From Sporolactobacillus kofuensis (GTDB taxonomy: Bacteria > Bacillota > Bacilli > Bacillales > Sporolactobacillaceae), in assembly GCF_042660205.1 (NCBI RefSeq), contig NZ_JBHSTQ010000013.1:1-61588 (forward strand): a DNA stretch of 61,588 nucleotides, written 5' to 3'. Shown here in pieces: positions 1 to 8,705 of this stretch. The notes beneath the pieces are model-generated. The model had not been told where the DNA came from and searched no databases. It saw nothing but the letters and a program-made list of their open reading frames with translations. How positions within the stretch are numbered: position 1 is the stretch's first letter; every line of letters starts with the position of its first letter. The translations under genes and the position numbers were made by a program.

Positions 1-10
1 AGCCGGTTCG

Positions 11-127
11 TCTGGCGGTTATAGCGAAGAGGTCACACCCGTTCCCATCCCGAACACGGCCGTTAAGCTCTTCTGTGCCGATGGTAATTGGGGGCTGTCC
101 CCCTGTGAGAGTAGGTCACTGCCAGGC
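11..127 (+). rRNA. rrf: 5S ribosomal RNA
   Basis: This is the 3' gene of an rRNA operon that starts before the window. It has the conserved Bacillus 5S core (AGCGAAGAGGTCACACCCG, then CCGAACACGG and GTTAAGCTCTTC) and complementary ends (CTGGCGG near 12 and CTGCCAG near 119) that close helix I. Its length of 117 nt is normal. The tRNA cluster follows 5 bp later and is probably co-transcribed. Confidence 0.95.
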
Positions 128-132
128 CTTAT

Positions 133-205
133 GGAGGATTAGCTCAGCTGGGAGAGCGTCTGCCTTACAAGCAGAGGGTCATAGGTTCGAGCCCTATATC
201 CTCCA
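133..205 (+). tRNA. tRNA-Val (anticodon TAC)
   Basis: A full cloverleaf is readable, with acceptor GGAGGAT/ATCCTCC, anticodon loop CTTACAA and T-loop TTCGAGC. The CCA end is not encoded. It is the first tRNA after 5S, as in the trnJ-type cluster that precedes ctsR in Bacillus. Confidence 0.95.
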
Positions 206-212
206 TTTTTAT

Positions 213-285
213 GCCGGTCTAGCTCAATTGGTAGAGCAACTGAATCGTAATCAGTAGGTTGGGGGTTCAAGTCCTCTGACCGGCA
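213..285 (+). tRNA. tRNA-Thr (anticodon CGT)
   Basis: The acceptor stem is GCCGGTC/GACCGGC and the anticodon stem ACTGA/TCAGT holds loop ATCGTAA, giving anticodon CGT, which reads ACG. The T-stem contains G-T pairs. CCA is not encoded. Other Thr isoacceptors must lie elsewhere in the genome. Confidence 0.92.
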
Positions 286-297
286 CTTCTTCACTGT

Positions 298-372
298 GAG
301 CCACTAGCTCAGGGGTAGAGCATCTGACTTTTAATCAGAGGGTCGAAGGTTCAAATCCTTCGTGGCTCACCA
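298..372 (+). tRNA. tRNA-Lys (anticodon TTT)
   Basis: The acceptor GAGCCAC/GTGGCTC and the anticodon loop CTTTTAA give anticodon TTT (Lys). The CCA end is encoded at 370-372. Confidence 0.95.
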
Positions 373-387
373 TTTGTTTATTAATAT

Positions 388-462
388 GCGGAAGTAGTTC
401 AGTGATAGAACATCACCTTGCCATGGTGGGGGTCGCGGGTTTGAATCCCGTCTTCCGCTCCA
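388..462 (+). tRNA. tRNA-Gly (anticodon GCC)
   Basis: The acceptor GCGGAAG/CTTCCGC and the anticodon loop TTGCCAT give anticodon GCC (Gly). The CCA end is encoded at 460-462. Confidence 0.95.
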
Positions 463-471
463 AATTTATAT

Positions 472-560
472 GCCGGGATGGCGAAATTGGCAGACGCACA
501 GGACTTAAAATCCTGCGGTAGGTGACTACCGTGCCGGTTCAAGTCCGGCTCTCGGCACCA
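472..560 (+). tRNA. tRNA-Leu (anticodon TAA)
   Basis: This is a class II tRNA with a long variable arm (GGTAGGTGACTACC region). The acceptor is GCCGGGA/TCTCGGC and the anticodon loop CTTAAAA gives TAA (Leu). CCA is encoded at 558-560. Confidence 0.95.
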
Positions 561-573
561 TTTTATATTTTTT

Positions 574-650
<77 letters not shown>

Positions 651-654
651 TTAT

Positions 655-728
655 CGGGAAGTGGCTCAGCTTGGTAGAGCACCACGTTCGGGACGTGGGG
701 GTCGCAGGTTCAAATCCTGTCTTCCCGA
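655..728 (+). tRNA. tRNA-Pro (anticodon CGG)
   Basis: The acceptor is CGGGAAG/CTTCCCG. The anticodon stem CCACG/CGTGG holds loop TTCGGGA, giving CGG, which reads CCG. The CCA end is not encoded. Confidence 0.92.
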
Positions 729-742
729 TTGTTATGAAAGAA

Positions 743-803
743 CGGACGGTTTATGCGTTTCAATTTAACGTCCGACGGCGATTGTATCAATCGCGGTACG
801 CAT
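743..803 (+). other. Structured spacer between tRNA-Pro and tRNA-Ala
   Basis: The 81-nt spacer is longer than the other gaps in the cluster. It holds three complementary pairs: CGGACG (743-748) with CGTCCG (769-774); a perfect 7-bp hairpin GCGATTG/CAATCGC (778-794); and ATGCGT (753-758) with ACGCAT (798-803), which crosses the first pair. I see no tRNA fold in it. It may be a processing element or the relic of a lost tRNA gene. Confidence 0.4.
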
Positions 804-809
804 TTAAAT

Positions 810-882
810 GGGGCCTTAGCTCAGCTGGGAGAGCGCCTGCTTTGCACGCAGGAGGTCAGGGGTTCGATCCCCCTAGGCTCCA
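810..882 (+). tRNA. tRNA-Ala (anticodon TGC)
   Basis: The acceptor is GGGGCCT/AGGCTCC with one G-T pair. The anticodon loop TTTGCAC gives TGC (Ala). CCA is not encoded. It is the last tRNA before the cluster terminator. Confidence 0.95.
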
Positions 883-926
883 CTTAATCACTATTTTCAG
901 AATTAGCCGGTGGGACTGGCTGTAAG

Positions 927-968
927 AGCGGTACTTTTGATTAACAATCAAAAGTACCGCTTTTTTTT
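927..968 (+). terminator. Intrinsic terminator of the rRNA-tRNA operon
   Basis: A perfect 16-bp stem (927-942 with 946-961) has a 3-nt loop and is followed by eight T. It closes the rRNA-tRNA transcript. From here to the ctsR promoter at 1186 no gene is visible. Confidence 0.95.
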
Positions 969-1185
969 GAAAAGAAAAAGAAGTATAAAGTTTTTTATGT
1001 AAAATGCAGCAATAGTCGATGCTTGCGAGATTGCTCTTGTTGATGGCGTCCTGGCGAGATTTGCGGATATTGGTTGTTCGAGGAGATTCTCAGTGTGCCT
1101 ACGGCAAGCACGCAATCGAAGCACTTTTGATGTTGTAATCTATGGTGTTCGAAGTAGCTTTGAGAGAGGGAAATTGAAAGCTAGG

Positions 1186-1214
1186 TTGATTATTTAAACA
1201 AAATCGTTCATAAT
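1186..1214 (+). promoter_or_regulatory. Sigma-A type promoter of ctsR-clpC
   Basis: TTGATT and CATAAT are separated by 17 bp. The expected start point near 1221 lies just before the CtsR operator. Confidence 0.75.
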
Positions 1215-1222
1215 AATTCTAT

Positions 1223-1239
1223 AGTCAAAGTTAGTCAAA
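1223..1239 (+). promoter_or_regulatory. CtsR operator
   Basis: The tandem heptamer AGTCAAA-GTT-AGTCAAA fits the known CtsR box (two RGTCAAA repeats spaced by 3 bp). It overlaps the predicted start point, so CtsR binding should block initiation and make the gene autorepressed. Confidence 0.9.
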
Positions 1240-1259
1240 GTCAGGGAGAGGGTGCCCCG

Positions 1260-1718
1260 ATGAGGAATATATCCGATATTATTGAAAAATATATAAAAGA
1301 AATTCTGGACTCGAGCGATATCATCAAATTAAAGAGAAGCGAATTGGCTGAAAAATTTCAGTGTGTTCCATCGCAGATCAATTATGTGCTAAAGACACGA
1401 TTTTCAATTGAACGTGGCTATGTTGTTGAAAGTAAACGCGGCGGCGGTGGCTACATTCAAGTAATTAAGGTTCGTCCGGTGACCGATGCCGATCTTATTG
1501 ATGAGATGATTGGGCTGATTGGGTACAAAGTTACCGAGAACATGGCACAATCAATTATTGTGCATTTACTAGAGGAAGAAGTCATCAGTGAACGAGAAGC
1601 ACGTTTGATGATTAGCGCAATTGATCATCCTATTCTTAATGTGGATAGCCCACTAAGGGATGAAATGCGTGCGAATATTTTGAAGACAATGCTCAAATCA
1701 CTTACCTATAGCAGATAA
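1260..1718 (+). CDS. ctsR: CtsR, repressor of class III heat-shock genes
   Basis: This is the dimeric winged-helix repressor that controls clp genes and is released on heat or protein stress. The 152-aa protein opens with MRNISDIIEKYIKEIL and carries the helix-turn-helix around LKRSELAEKFQCVPSQINYV (residues 24-43) and the glycine-rich wing RGGGGYIQV, the heat-sensing tip in B. subtilis CtsR. Its length is normal. A ribosome site (GGGAGAGGG) precedes ATG 1260. In B. subtilis CtsR activity is tuned by McsA and McsB, but neither gene follows here. Confidence 0.95.
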   Translation: MRNISDIIEKYIKEILDSSDIIKLKRSELAEKFQCVPSQINYVLKTRFSIERGYVVESKRGGGGYIQVIKVRPVTDADLIDEMIGLIGYKVTENMAQSIIVHLLEEEVISEREARLMISAIDHPILNVDSPLRDEMRANILKTMLKSLTYSR

Positions 1719-2081
1719 CCGATGAACTTTCACTTGTGGGTGCACATCTGCAGAGGCTTCCTCTTGGTAAATGCAGACTTGATTGGCTATAATAAGATAT
1801 CCCATTAAGTTGGCAATGCATTGAAGGTAAACTGTTTGAGAATTCTCCAACCAGAGATTACTCGATGGAGAAAGAGGATTTGAACAACCTTTTGCCGAAT
1901 AATATGTATATCGGTCAGTGATTTTTTGATGACAGAAGCACGGGTTTAGGCATTACGCGCATGAATTAAGAAAGATCAAAGAAACCATGCACTGAATAGT
2001 TTACAGGTAAAGGTTTTTTTGAAGAAGTATAGATTGACGAAGGCCAGTGAACAGAGACAGCAACTAAAGGAGGCCACCATT
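1719..2081 (+). other. 363-bp gap where mcsA-mcsB normally lie
   Basis: No credible gene lies between ctsR and clpC. Short open stretches exist (for example one starting DELSLVGAHLQRLPLG from 1721), but I cannot match any of them to McsA or McsB, and the paired CxxC motifs of McsA are not visible. No second CtsR box and no terminator were found, so clpC is probably read from the ctsR promoter. Confidence 0.6.
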
Positions 2082-4532
2082 ATGATGTTTGGACGATTTA
2101 CAGAACGTGCTCAAAAAGTGCTCGCGCTATCTCAAGAAGAAGCAATGCGTCTCGGGCATAACAATATTGGAACAGAACATATTCTGCTCGGCCTCGTACG
2201 TGAAGGCGATGGTATCGCTGCGAAGGCGTTGCTCGCTTTAAATCTGGATCCTGAAAAAATTCAGAAGGAAGTTGAGGCGTTAATTGGTCGCGGTAGTGAA
2301 GAAGTGCAAACGCCGCATTATACACCACGCGCCAAACGGGTCATCGAGCTTTCAATGGACGAAGCAAGAAAAATTGGTCACTCATACGTAGGGACAGAAC
2401 ATATTTTGCTGGGCTTGATCCGTGAAGGTGAAGGTGTAGCTGCCCGTGTGTTAAACAATTTAGGAGTCAGTCTTAATAAAGCACGCCAGCAAGTATTGCA
2501 ACTATTAGGTAGCCATGAAGCGACTTCAAGCAATACTCAAGGAAGAAGTACCTCTCATGCAAGTACACCAACACTGGATAGTCTTGCAAGAGATCTTACG
2601 GCTATGGCAAGCGAAGGTGCGCTTGATCCGGTAATCGGACGAAGCAAAGAAATAGAGCGAGTGATCGAAGTGCTTAGCCGGAGAACAAAGAATAATCCGG
2701 TTCTGATCGGTGAGCCTGGTGTTGGTAAGACAGCAGTAGCTGAGGGATTAGCACAAGAAATTGTTAATAACGAGGTTCCGGAAATTCTTCGAGACAAGCG
2801 GGTCATGACCCTAGATATGGGTACTGTGGTAGCCGGTACGAAATATCGTGGTGAATTTGAAGATCGTCTGAAGAAAGTGATGGATGAAATACGCCAGGCA
2901 GGCAATGTCATCTTATTCATTGATGAATTGCACACTTTAATTGGAGCAGGTGGCGCTGAAGGCGCAATTGATGCATCGAATATCCTAAAGCCTTCCCTGT
3001 CCCGTGGTGAGCTTCAATGCATTGGTGCAACCACTCTTGATGAATACCGAAAGTACATTGAGAAGGATGCTGCGCTAGAAAGACGTTTTCAGCCAATTAA
3101 GGTGAAAGAGCCGACGAAAGAACAATCCGTGCAGATCCTGAAGGGTTTGCGTGATCGCTATGAGGCGCATCACCGCGTAAAAATTACAGATGAAGCGATT
3201 GAAGAGGCAGTAAGACTGTCTGATCGTTATATTTCAGATCGCTTTCTTCCAGATAAAGCGATTGATTTGATCGACGAAGCAGCGTCTAAAGTACGCCTGC
3301 GTTCGTATACCGCTCCGCCAAATCTGAAAGAACTAGAACAGAGATTGGAAACGGTAAAGAAGGAGAAGGATGCAGCTGTTCAAAGCCAAGAATTCGAAAA
3401 AGCGGCTTCACTCCGTGATCATGAACAGAAGCTAAAAGAACAAGTTGATGTTTGCAAGAAAGAATGGAAAGAAAAGCAAGGCAAGGAAAACACGCAAGTA
3501 TTGCCTGATGATGTCGCGCTCGTTGTTGCAAACTGGACCGGAGTACCAGTTGTAAAGCTTGAACAAAAAGAAAGTGAACGGCTGCTGAACATGGAAAATG
3601 TTCTTCATGAACGCGTTGTCGGCCAGAACGAAGCCATTGATGCGATTTCACATGCTATTCGCAGAGCTCGCGCTGGTTTGAAAGATCCGAAACGTCCGAT
3701 TGGGTCCTTTATTTTTCTTGGACCGACGGGAGTTGGTAAAACAGAACTTGCAAGAGCAGTTGCAGAAACCTTATTTGGTGACGAAGAAGCGATTATCCGT
3801 ATCGACATGTCGGAGTACATGGAGAAACATACGACATCACGATTGGTTGGCTCACCTCCTGGATATGTTGGTCATGAAGAAGGCGGACAGCTGACGGAAA
3901 AAGTACGGCAGAAACCCTATTCGGTGATTCTGTTTGATGAAATTGAAAAAGCACATCCGGATGTATTTAACATTCTGCTTCAAGTCCTTGATGATGGCCG
4001 ATTGACGGACTCGAAAGGAAGAACAGTAGATTTCCGTAACACCGCAATTATTATGACTTCCAATGTTGGTGCCAGTCAGCTCAAAAAGAATAAGTACGTC
4101 GGTTTTTCTGTTGGAGAAGAAGGTCATGAGTACAAGGAAATGAAGGAAAAGGTGATGGGTGAATTAAAACGCGCGTTCCGTCCTGAATTTCTGAACCGAA
4201 TTGATGAAATCATCGTCTTCCACGAATTGAAAAAAGAACAGTTGAAAGAGATTGTTTCCTTACTTGCTGATCAACTTAAAAATCGTTTGTCAAATCAGGG
4301 GATCGTTATCGAATTGACCGATGCGGCGAAATTGCAAATCGTTGAAGAAGGTTATGATCCTGAGTACGGAGCGAGACCGCTCCGCCGTGCATTACAACGT
4401 CGTGTTGAAGACAAATTGTCGGAAGAACTGTTAAAAGGCAATATTAAAAAGGGTACGAATGTTGTGATCGACTACAGTAATGGAGAATACACAGTCAATC
4501 AGCAGACGGAAGAGGCAGTTGCAAAGCCATAA
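2082..4532 (+). CDS. clpC: ClpC, AAA+ unfoldase of the Clp protease
   Basis: This Hsp100 unfoldase works with ClpP to degrade damaged or tagged proteins in the cytoplasm. The 816 aa contain two N-terminal Clp repeats (about 1-145), AAA domain D1 with GEPGVGKT near residue 205 and FIDELHTLIGAGGAEG, a UVR-type coiled coil near 415-450 (QEFEKAASLRD), and D2 with GPTGVGKT near 545 and SPPGYVGHEEGG. I chose ATG 2082 because AAAGGAGG lies 8 bp upstream and the family starts MMFGRFTERAQKV. A longer reading frame back to 2019 lacks such support. The gene follows ctsR with mcsAB missing, so the adaptor system may differ from Bacillus. Confidence 0.96.
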   Translation: MMFGRFTERAQKVLALSQEEAMRLGHNNIGTEHILLGLVREGDGIAAKALLALNLDPEKIQKEVEALIGRGSEEVQTPHYTPRAKRVIELSMDEARKIGHSYVGTEHILLGLIREGEGVAARVLNNLGVSLNKARQQVLQLLGSHEATSSNTQGRSTSHASTPTLDSLARDLTAMASEGALDPVIGRSKEIERVIEVLSRRTKNNPVLIGEPGVGKTAVAEGLAQEIVNNEVPEILRDKRVMTLDMGTVVAGTKYRGEFEDRLKKVMDEIRQAGNVILFIDELHTLIGAGGAEGAIDASNILKPSLSRGELQCIGATTLDEYRKYIEKDAALERRFQPIKVKEPTKEQSVQILKGLRDRYEAHHRVKITDEAIEEAVRLSDRYISDRFLPDKAIDLIDEAASKVRLRSYTAPPNLKELEQRLETVKKEKDAAVQSQEFEKAASLRDHEQKLKEQVDVCKKEWKEKQGKENTQVLPDDVALVVANWTGVPVVKLEQKESERLLNMENVLHERVVGQNEAIDAISHAIRRARAGLKDPKRPIGSFIFLGPTGVGKTELARAVAETLFGDEEAIIRIDMSEYMEKHTTSRLVGSPPGYVGHEEGGQLTEKVRQKPYSVILFDEIEKAHPDVFNILLQVLDDGRLTDSKGRTVDFRNTAIIMTSNVGASQLKKNKYVGFSVGEEGHEYKEMKEKVMGELKRAFRPEFLNRIDEIIVFHELKKEQLKEIVSLLADQLKNRLSNQGIVIELTDAAKLQIVEEGYDPEYGARPLRRALQRRVEDKLSEELLKGNIKKGTNVVIDYSNGEYTVNQQTEEAVAKP

Positions 4533-4566
4533 TTCGTGAACAGTTTCCGGATTTGAATGACTGTTT

Positions 4567-4604
4567 AGAAGCCAAAGTTTTCTTAAGCCTTGGCTTCTTT
4601 GCTT
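4567..4604 (+). terminator. Weak terminator or attenuator after clpC
   Basis: An 8-9 bp stem (GAAGCCAA/TTGGCTTC) encloses a 14-nt loop and is followed by a short T-rich tail. It may only partly stop transcription, since radA follows at 4652. Confidence 0.55.
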
Positions 4605-4651
4605 ATTTACTTGCATATTTACCAAAGAAAAGGTAATGGGTCGGTGATCAG

Positions 4652-6061
4652 ATGGCAAAAAAAAAGACTGTATTTGTATGTCAGGAATGTGGCTATGAAA
4701 GCCCAAAATGGATGGGACGTTGTCCCGGCTGTCAGAATTGGAACACATTAGTAGAAGAAACCATTCGCCCGCCGGTGCCATCGTCGGGATTAAGTGCTGC
4801 ACCAGTAAGTAAGCCGTCCCGTCTCTCAGAAGTTTTAATTGAGGAAGAGCCAAGAATAAAGACAGAGATGGCGGAACTGAACCGAGTTCTTGGTGGAGGT
4901 GTTGTACCTGCCTCCTTGACACTTGTAGGCGGTGACCCAGGGATTGGAAAATCGACATTGCTGCTTCAAACCTCTGATCAGCTTGCTCGAGGCGGGCATA
5001 GAGTGCTATATATCTCAGGCGAAGAGTCTGTACGCCAAACAAAGATGAGAGCAACGCGGCTAGGAGTCTCTTCCGATGCACTGTATGTACTGGCAGAAAC
5101 GGATATTCGACAGATCGAAAGCCATATAGAAGATGTGAACCCCGAAATCATGATTATCGATTCGATTCAGACCATCTACAATTCAGATCTCTCCTCTGCA
5201 CCCGGAAGCATTTCTCAAGTTAAAGAATGTACGGCATCTCTATTGCGGCTCGCCAAGCAACAAGGGATCGCAATTTTTATCGTAGGGCATGTAACCAAAA
5301 ATGGTGCTCTTGCTGGTCCAAGAACGCTTGAGCATATGGTTGATACTGTATTATATTTTGAAGGCGAGCGCCATCATACTTTTCGTATCCTTAGGGCGGT
5401 TAAAAACCGCTTTGGTTCTACGAATGAAATGGGTGTGTTTGAAATGAAGGAGGAAGGGCTCTCGGAGGTAGCCAATCCATCGGAAATCTTCCTCCAAGAA
5501 AGAGCAAAAGGGGCAGCCGGTTCTGCAATTGCAGCCTCTATTGAGGGCACAAGACCCCTCTTGGTTGAAGTTCAGGCACTAGTGACGCCGACAAGTTTCG
5601 GAAATCCCCGCCGTATGGCAGCTGGCTTAGATAACCATCGAGTGTCTCTTCTTATGGCAGTGTTAGAAAAACGGGTAGGCCTATTACTCCAAAACCAGGA
5701 TGCATACGTAAATGTTGCTGGAGGAGTGAAATTGGATGAACCGGCTGTTGACTTAGCGAGTGCGATCAGTATTGCCTCGAGTTTTAATAATCGCCCGACA
5801 AGAATTACAGATGTGTTTATTGGTGAAATTGGCTTGACTGGAGAGGTACGAAGGGTTTCTCGAATCGAACAGCGCGTGAATGAAGCCTACAAACTTGGTT
5901 TTACACGGATTTTTGTACCCGAAAAGAACTTAGGTGGATGGACACCACCAGAAGGTGTTGCATTAATTGGGATTGAATCATTAGCGCAGGCGATACAGCT
6001 TGCTCTTGGCGCTGAAAAAGAAGAAGTGCCCAAACCTGAATTCTACCCTTCCGATTTGTAA
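4652..6061 (+). CDS. radA: RadA, branch-migration DNA repair ATPase
   Basis: RadA (Sms) is a RecA-like hexameric motor that extends recombination intermediates during DNA repair. In the 469 aa one sees the N-terminal zinc finger (C10, C13, C24, C27), Walker A GDPGIGKS at 94-101, the RadA signature KNRFGSTNE near 250, and a C-terminal Lon-protease-like domain (PAVDLASAISIASS and following). Length is normal. In Bacillus the next gene is disA; here the PIN-TRAM gene follows after 115 bp. Confidence 0.95.
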   Translation: MAKKKTVFVCQECGYESPKWMGRCPGCQNWNTLVEETIRPPVPSSGLSAAPVSKPSRLSEVLIEEEPRIKTEMAELNRVLGGGVVPASLTLVGGDPGIGKSTLLLQTSDQLARGGHRVLYISGEESVRQTKMRATRLGVSSDALYVLAETDIRQIESHIEDVNPEIMIIDSIQTIYNSDLSSAPGSISQVKECTASLLRLAKQQGIAIFIVGHVTKNGALAGPRTLEHMVDTVLYFEGERHHTFRILRAVKNRFGSTNEMGVFEMKEEGLSEVANPSEIFLQERAKGAAGSAIAASIEGTRPLLVEVQALVTPTSFGNPRRMAAGLDNHRVSLLMAVLEKRVGLLLQNQDAYVNVAGGVKLDEPAVDLASAISIASSFNNRPTRITDVFIGEIGLTGEVRRVSRIEQRVNEAYKLGFTRIFVPEKNLGGWTPPEGVALIGIESLAQAIQLALGAEKEEVPKPEFYPSDL

Positions 6062-6176
6062 ATCAGGTGAAAAAAAGACGAGATTGAGTAAAAATTATGA
6101 AAAAAGGAACATAATGGCAGAAAATAAGTTTTGATTTTGTCATTTTGTCTATAATGTTTTGAGGAGGTGATTGGAA

Positions 6177-7283
6177 ATGATAAAACGAGTTCTCCAGCTA
6201 TTCTTCATAATAATTGGCGGTACGCTAGGTTTTGTCTATATACCAAAAATAATTTTGCTTTTAAATCTAGGAAGTGGAATTCCGGATTGGATCGATTCTC
6301 CGTTTGTCGGCATGGTGGTTGGTGCGGTCATCATGGCATTTTTATCTTTTTGGTTTGTGGACTCATTAGTAAATGTAATCAAAACTTTTGAAGACAAAAT
6401 AATAAAGGCACCGATTACAGATGTCGTGTTCGGTTCGATAGGATTAGTCTTTGGCTTACTAGTCTCGTTCCTAATCCAGATTCCGCTTGCGAGCCTGCCT
6501 ATAGCTGGAATAAGCACAGTACTACCGATTTTTATTTACATCTTCTTAGGCTATTTCTTTTTCCAAGTTGGTTTTAAAAAGCGAGATGAACTGATCGGTC
6601 TGTTTCGTCTACCGTCAAGATCGAGAGAGCGAAAAAAGGATTTACGACCTGAGATCGCTCAAGTGGGCGACTATATTCCATATAAGATCTTTGATACGAG
6701 TGTGATTATTGATGGCCGGATTGCGGATATTTGTCAAACAAAATTTCTTGAAGGCACTATGGTCATTCCGCACTTTGTCCTTGAAGAGCTGCAGCACATT
6801 GCCGATTCTTCAGATGTATTGAAGAGAAACCGTGGACGACGAGGTTTGGACATCTTAAATAAAATTCAGAAGGACCACTCGATCCATGTTGATCTTTATG
6901 AAGGTGACTATGATGATATCACTGAGGTGGACAGCAAACTCGTGCGACTCGCCAAAGAAATTGGTGGTATTGTCGTCACCAATGATTTTAATTTAAACAA
7001 AGTGTGTGAATTTCAGAAGGTTCCGGTCCTGAATATTAATGATCTCGCAAATGCAGTGAAACCAGTTGTTCTTCCAGGTGAAGAACTGCGTGTTCAAGTG
7101 ATTAAAGATGGAAAAGAACAAAATCAAGGGGTCGGGTATCTTGACGATGGGACAATGATTGTGGTAGAAGAAGGACATAGGTATATAGGCAAAACGATTG
7201 ATGTGATCATTACCAGTGTTTTGCAGACATCTGCGGGCCGAATGATTTTTGCCAAGCCTAAATTGCTTGAGAAGGCGCTGTAA
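6177..7283 (+). CDS. YacL-type PIN-TRAM membrane protein
   Basis: The 368-aa protein has about four N-terminal membrane segments (roughly 1-125), then a PIN nuclease-like domain starting at FDTSVIIDGRIADI with conserved acidic residues, and a C-terminal TRAM RNA-binding domain (about 300-360). Its substrate is not established in this family; a role in RNA handling is inference. ATG 6177 is preferred because GAGGAGGTGA ends 6 bp before it; TTG 6171 is too close. It sits between radA and ispD as in Bacillus, except for the missing disA. Confidence 0.88.
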   Translation: MIKRVLQLFFIIIGGTLGFVYIPKIILLLNLGSGIPDWIDSPFVGMVVGAVIMAFLSFWFVDSLVNVIKTFEDKIIKAPITDVVFGSIGLVFGLLVSFLIQIPLASLPIAGISTVLPIFIYIFLGYFFFQVGFKKRDELIGLFRLPSRSRERKKDLRPEIAQVGDYIPYKIFDTSVIIDGRIADICQTKFLEGTMVIPHFVLEELQHIADSSDVLKRNRGRRGLDILNKIQKDHSIHVDLYEGDYDDITEVDSKLVRLAKEIGGIVVTNDFNLNKVCEFQKVPVLNINDLANAVKPVVLPGEELRVQVIKDGKEQNQGVGYLDDGTMIVVEEGHRYIGKTIDVIITSVLQTSAGRMIFAKPKLLEKAL

Positions 7284-7325
7284 TGTTAGAAACATACCGC
7301 CTTTGAGTTCGGAGGCCATATTAAG

Positions 7326-8015
7326 ATGGACTATCAAGTGGTCGTCCTCGCCGCGGGTCAAGGACGGCGGATGGGCACCGGAGGAAATAAAGTATTGCTG
7401 GATTTAGCGGGCGATCCGGTTATTATTCATACGTTAAGAGTTTTTGAAACAGACCCGTCTTGCACCGGCATTGTTCTTGTTATTCGTAAAGATGAGCGGG
7501 AGCAGTTCCTTAACTTGATTGAAGGTTACCATCTGAAAAAAGTGCGGAAATTCGTTGAAGGTGGAAAAGAACGTCAGGAGAGCGTTCGGTACGGACTTGC
7601 GGCTATTGAAACAGATCAAAAGAGTACTGTTCTGATCCACGACGGTGCGCGTCCCTTTGTTACTCGTCAAGGTATTACGCGAGTAGCAGAGGCTGCAGCA
7701 GAGTATGGGGCAGCGCTCCTAGCCGTTCCTGTCAAAGACACCATTAAAGAAGCCACTCATTTTTCAGTTAAACGAACATTAGAGCGAAAAAGCTTGTGGG
7801 CTGCACAAACCCCACAGGCTTTTCGATTGTCGGTGATCCGCCGCGCACATCAAGAAAGTGTCGAAACGCATTTCGTGGGCACTGACGATGCGTCACTGGT
7901 CGAACAGATGGGGGTACCGGTGAAAATTGTTGAAGGAAGCTACCGCAACATCAAGTTGACAACCCCTGAGGATTTAGTCATTGCGCAAATATTTTTGGAG
8001 AGAGAGGAGGAATAA
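7326..8015 (+). CDS. ispD: IspD, 2-C-methyl-D-erythritol 4-phosphate cytidylyltransferase
   Basis: The enzyme joins CTP and MEP to form CDP-ME, step 3 of the MEP isoprenoid pathway, in the cytoplasm. The 229 aa carry the nucleotide-binding start VVVLAAGQGRRMGTGGNKVL and HDGARPFV, both typical of IspD, plus the C-terminal TTPEDLVIAQ. GGAGG lies 11 bp before ATG 7326. The stop is 4 bp from the start of ispF, so the two are translated together. Confidence 0.95.
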   Translation: MDYQVVVLAAGQGRRMGTGGNKVLLDLAGDPVIIHTLRVFETDPSCTGIVLVIRKDEREQFLNLIEGYHLKKVRKFVEGGKERQESVRYGLAAIETDQKSTVLIHDGARPFVTRQGITRVAEAAAEYGAALLAVPVKDTIKEATHFSVKRTLERKSLWAAQTPQAFRLSVIRRAHQESVETHFVGTDDASLVEQMGVPVKIVEGSYRNIKLTTPEDLVIAQIFLEREEE

Positions 8016-8019
8016 ATTG

Positions 8020-8502
8020 ATGAGAATAGGTCATGGTTTTGATGTGCATCAATTCGCGGAGAATCGTAAATTAATTATTGGCGGCGTCACCATTCCTTAT
8101 GATCTGGGTTTGGTTGGCCACTCCGATGCGGATGTACTGCTTCATGCGATTAGTGATGCATTATTAGGTGCTGTGGCTGAAGGAGATATCGGAAAGCACT
8201 TTCCGGATACGGACCAGACTTATAAAGATGCAGATTCTAAGAAACTTCTTGAAGAAGTTGTGGCCATTGTCCGATCTAAAGGATACGAAATCAGTAATGT
8301 TGACAGTGTAGTGATTGCACAGAAACCAAAACTTGCACCTTATATTTCGGATATGTGTCAAACCATTGCCGCTATTCTGCAAATTGACACAGGACAGGTG
8401 AACGTAAAAGCAACAACCACTGAAAAACTGGGCTTTACAGGCCGAGGAGAAGGTGTTGCTGCAGAAGCGATCTGTTTGTTGGAAAAAGTAGAAGAAGGTT
8501 GA
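8020..8502 (+). CDS. ispF: IspF, 2-C-methyl-D-erythritol 2,4-cyclodiphosphate synthase
   Basis: This enzyme converts CDP-ME 2-phosphate to MEcPP in the MEP pathway. The 160 aa show the zinc ligands of DVHQ and GHSDADVLLHA, the GDIGKHFPDTD loop and the C-terminal TTTEKLGFTGRGEGVAAEA. I chose ATG 8020 because the family starts MRIGHGFDVH and AGGAGG lies 9 bp upstream. TTG 8017 is an equally placed alternative. It is coupled to ispD. Confidence 0.95.
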   Translation: MRIGHGFDVHQFAENRKLIIGGVTIPYDLGLVGHSDADVLLHAISDALLGAVAEGDIGKHFPDTDQTYKDADSKKLLEEVVAIVRSKGYEISNVDSVVIAQKPKLAPYISDMCQTIAAILQIDTGQVNVKATTTEKLGFTGRGEGVAAEAICLLEKVEEG

Positions 8503-8705
8503 GTTTTGAACGAGTACACTTTCGAACATGGTGGATTTGGTGTTGCGTACGAACGGTGACATTCTTTGCGGACGCTCTAATATGTAGAAAAGGCCATGTT
8601 TCGTTAAAATCGGACAATTTCTCATTGCTTTTCCCGTATTTTGTTGAACATCCTTTATGAAGAACGTGCTAAAATAAGAAGGAATAACAGAAAGTGGTGA
8701 ATGCG

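Noticed and set aside
4431..5081. 216-aa minus-strand frame across clpC and radA
   Set aside because: It is the antisense shadow of two well-supported genes and has no ribosome site.
6127..6155. Promoter before the PIN-TRAM gene
   Set aside because: TATAAT is present at 6150, but the only good -35 (TTGATT 6131) is 13 bp away, too close.
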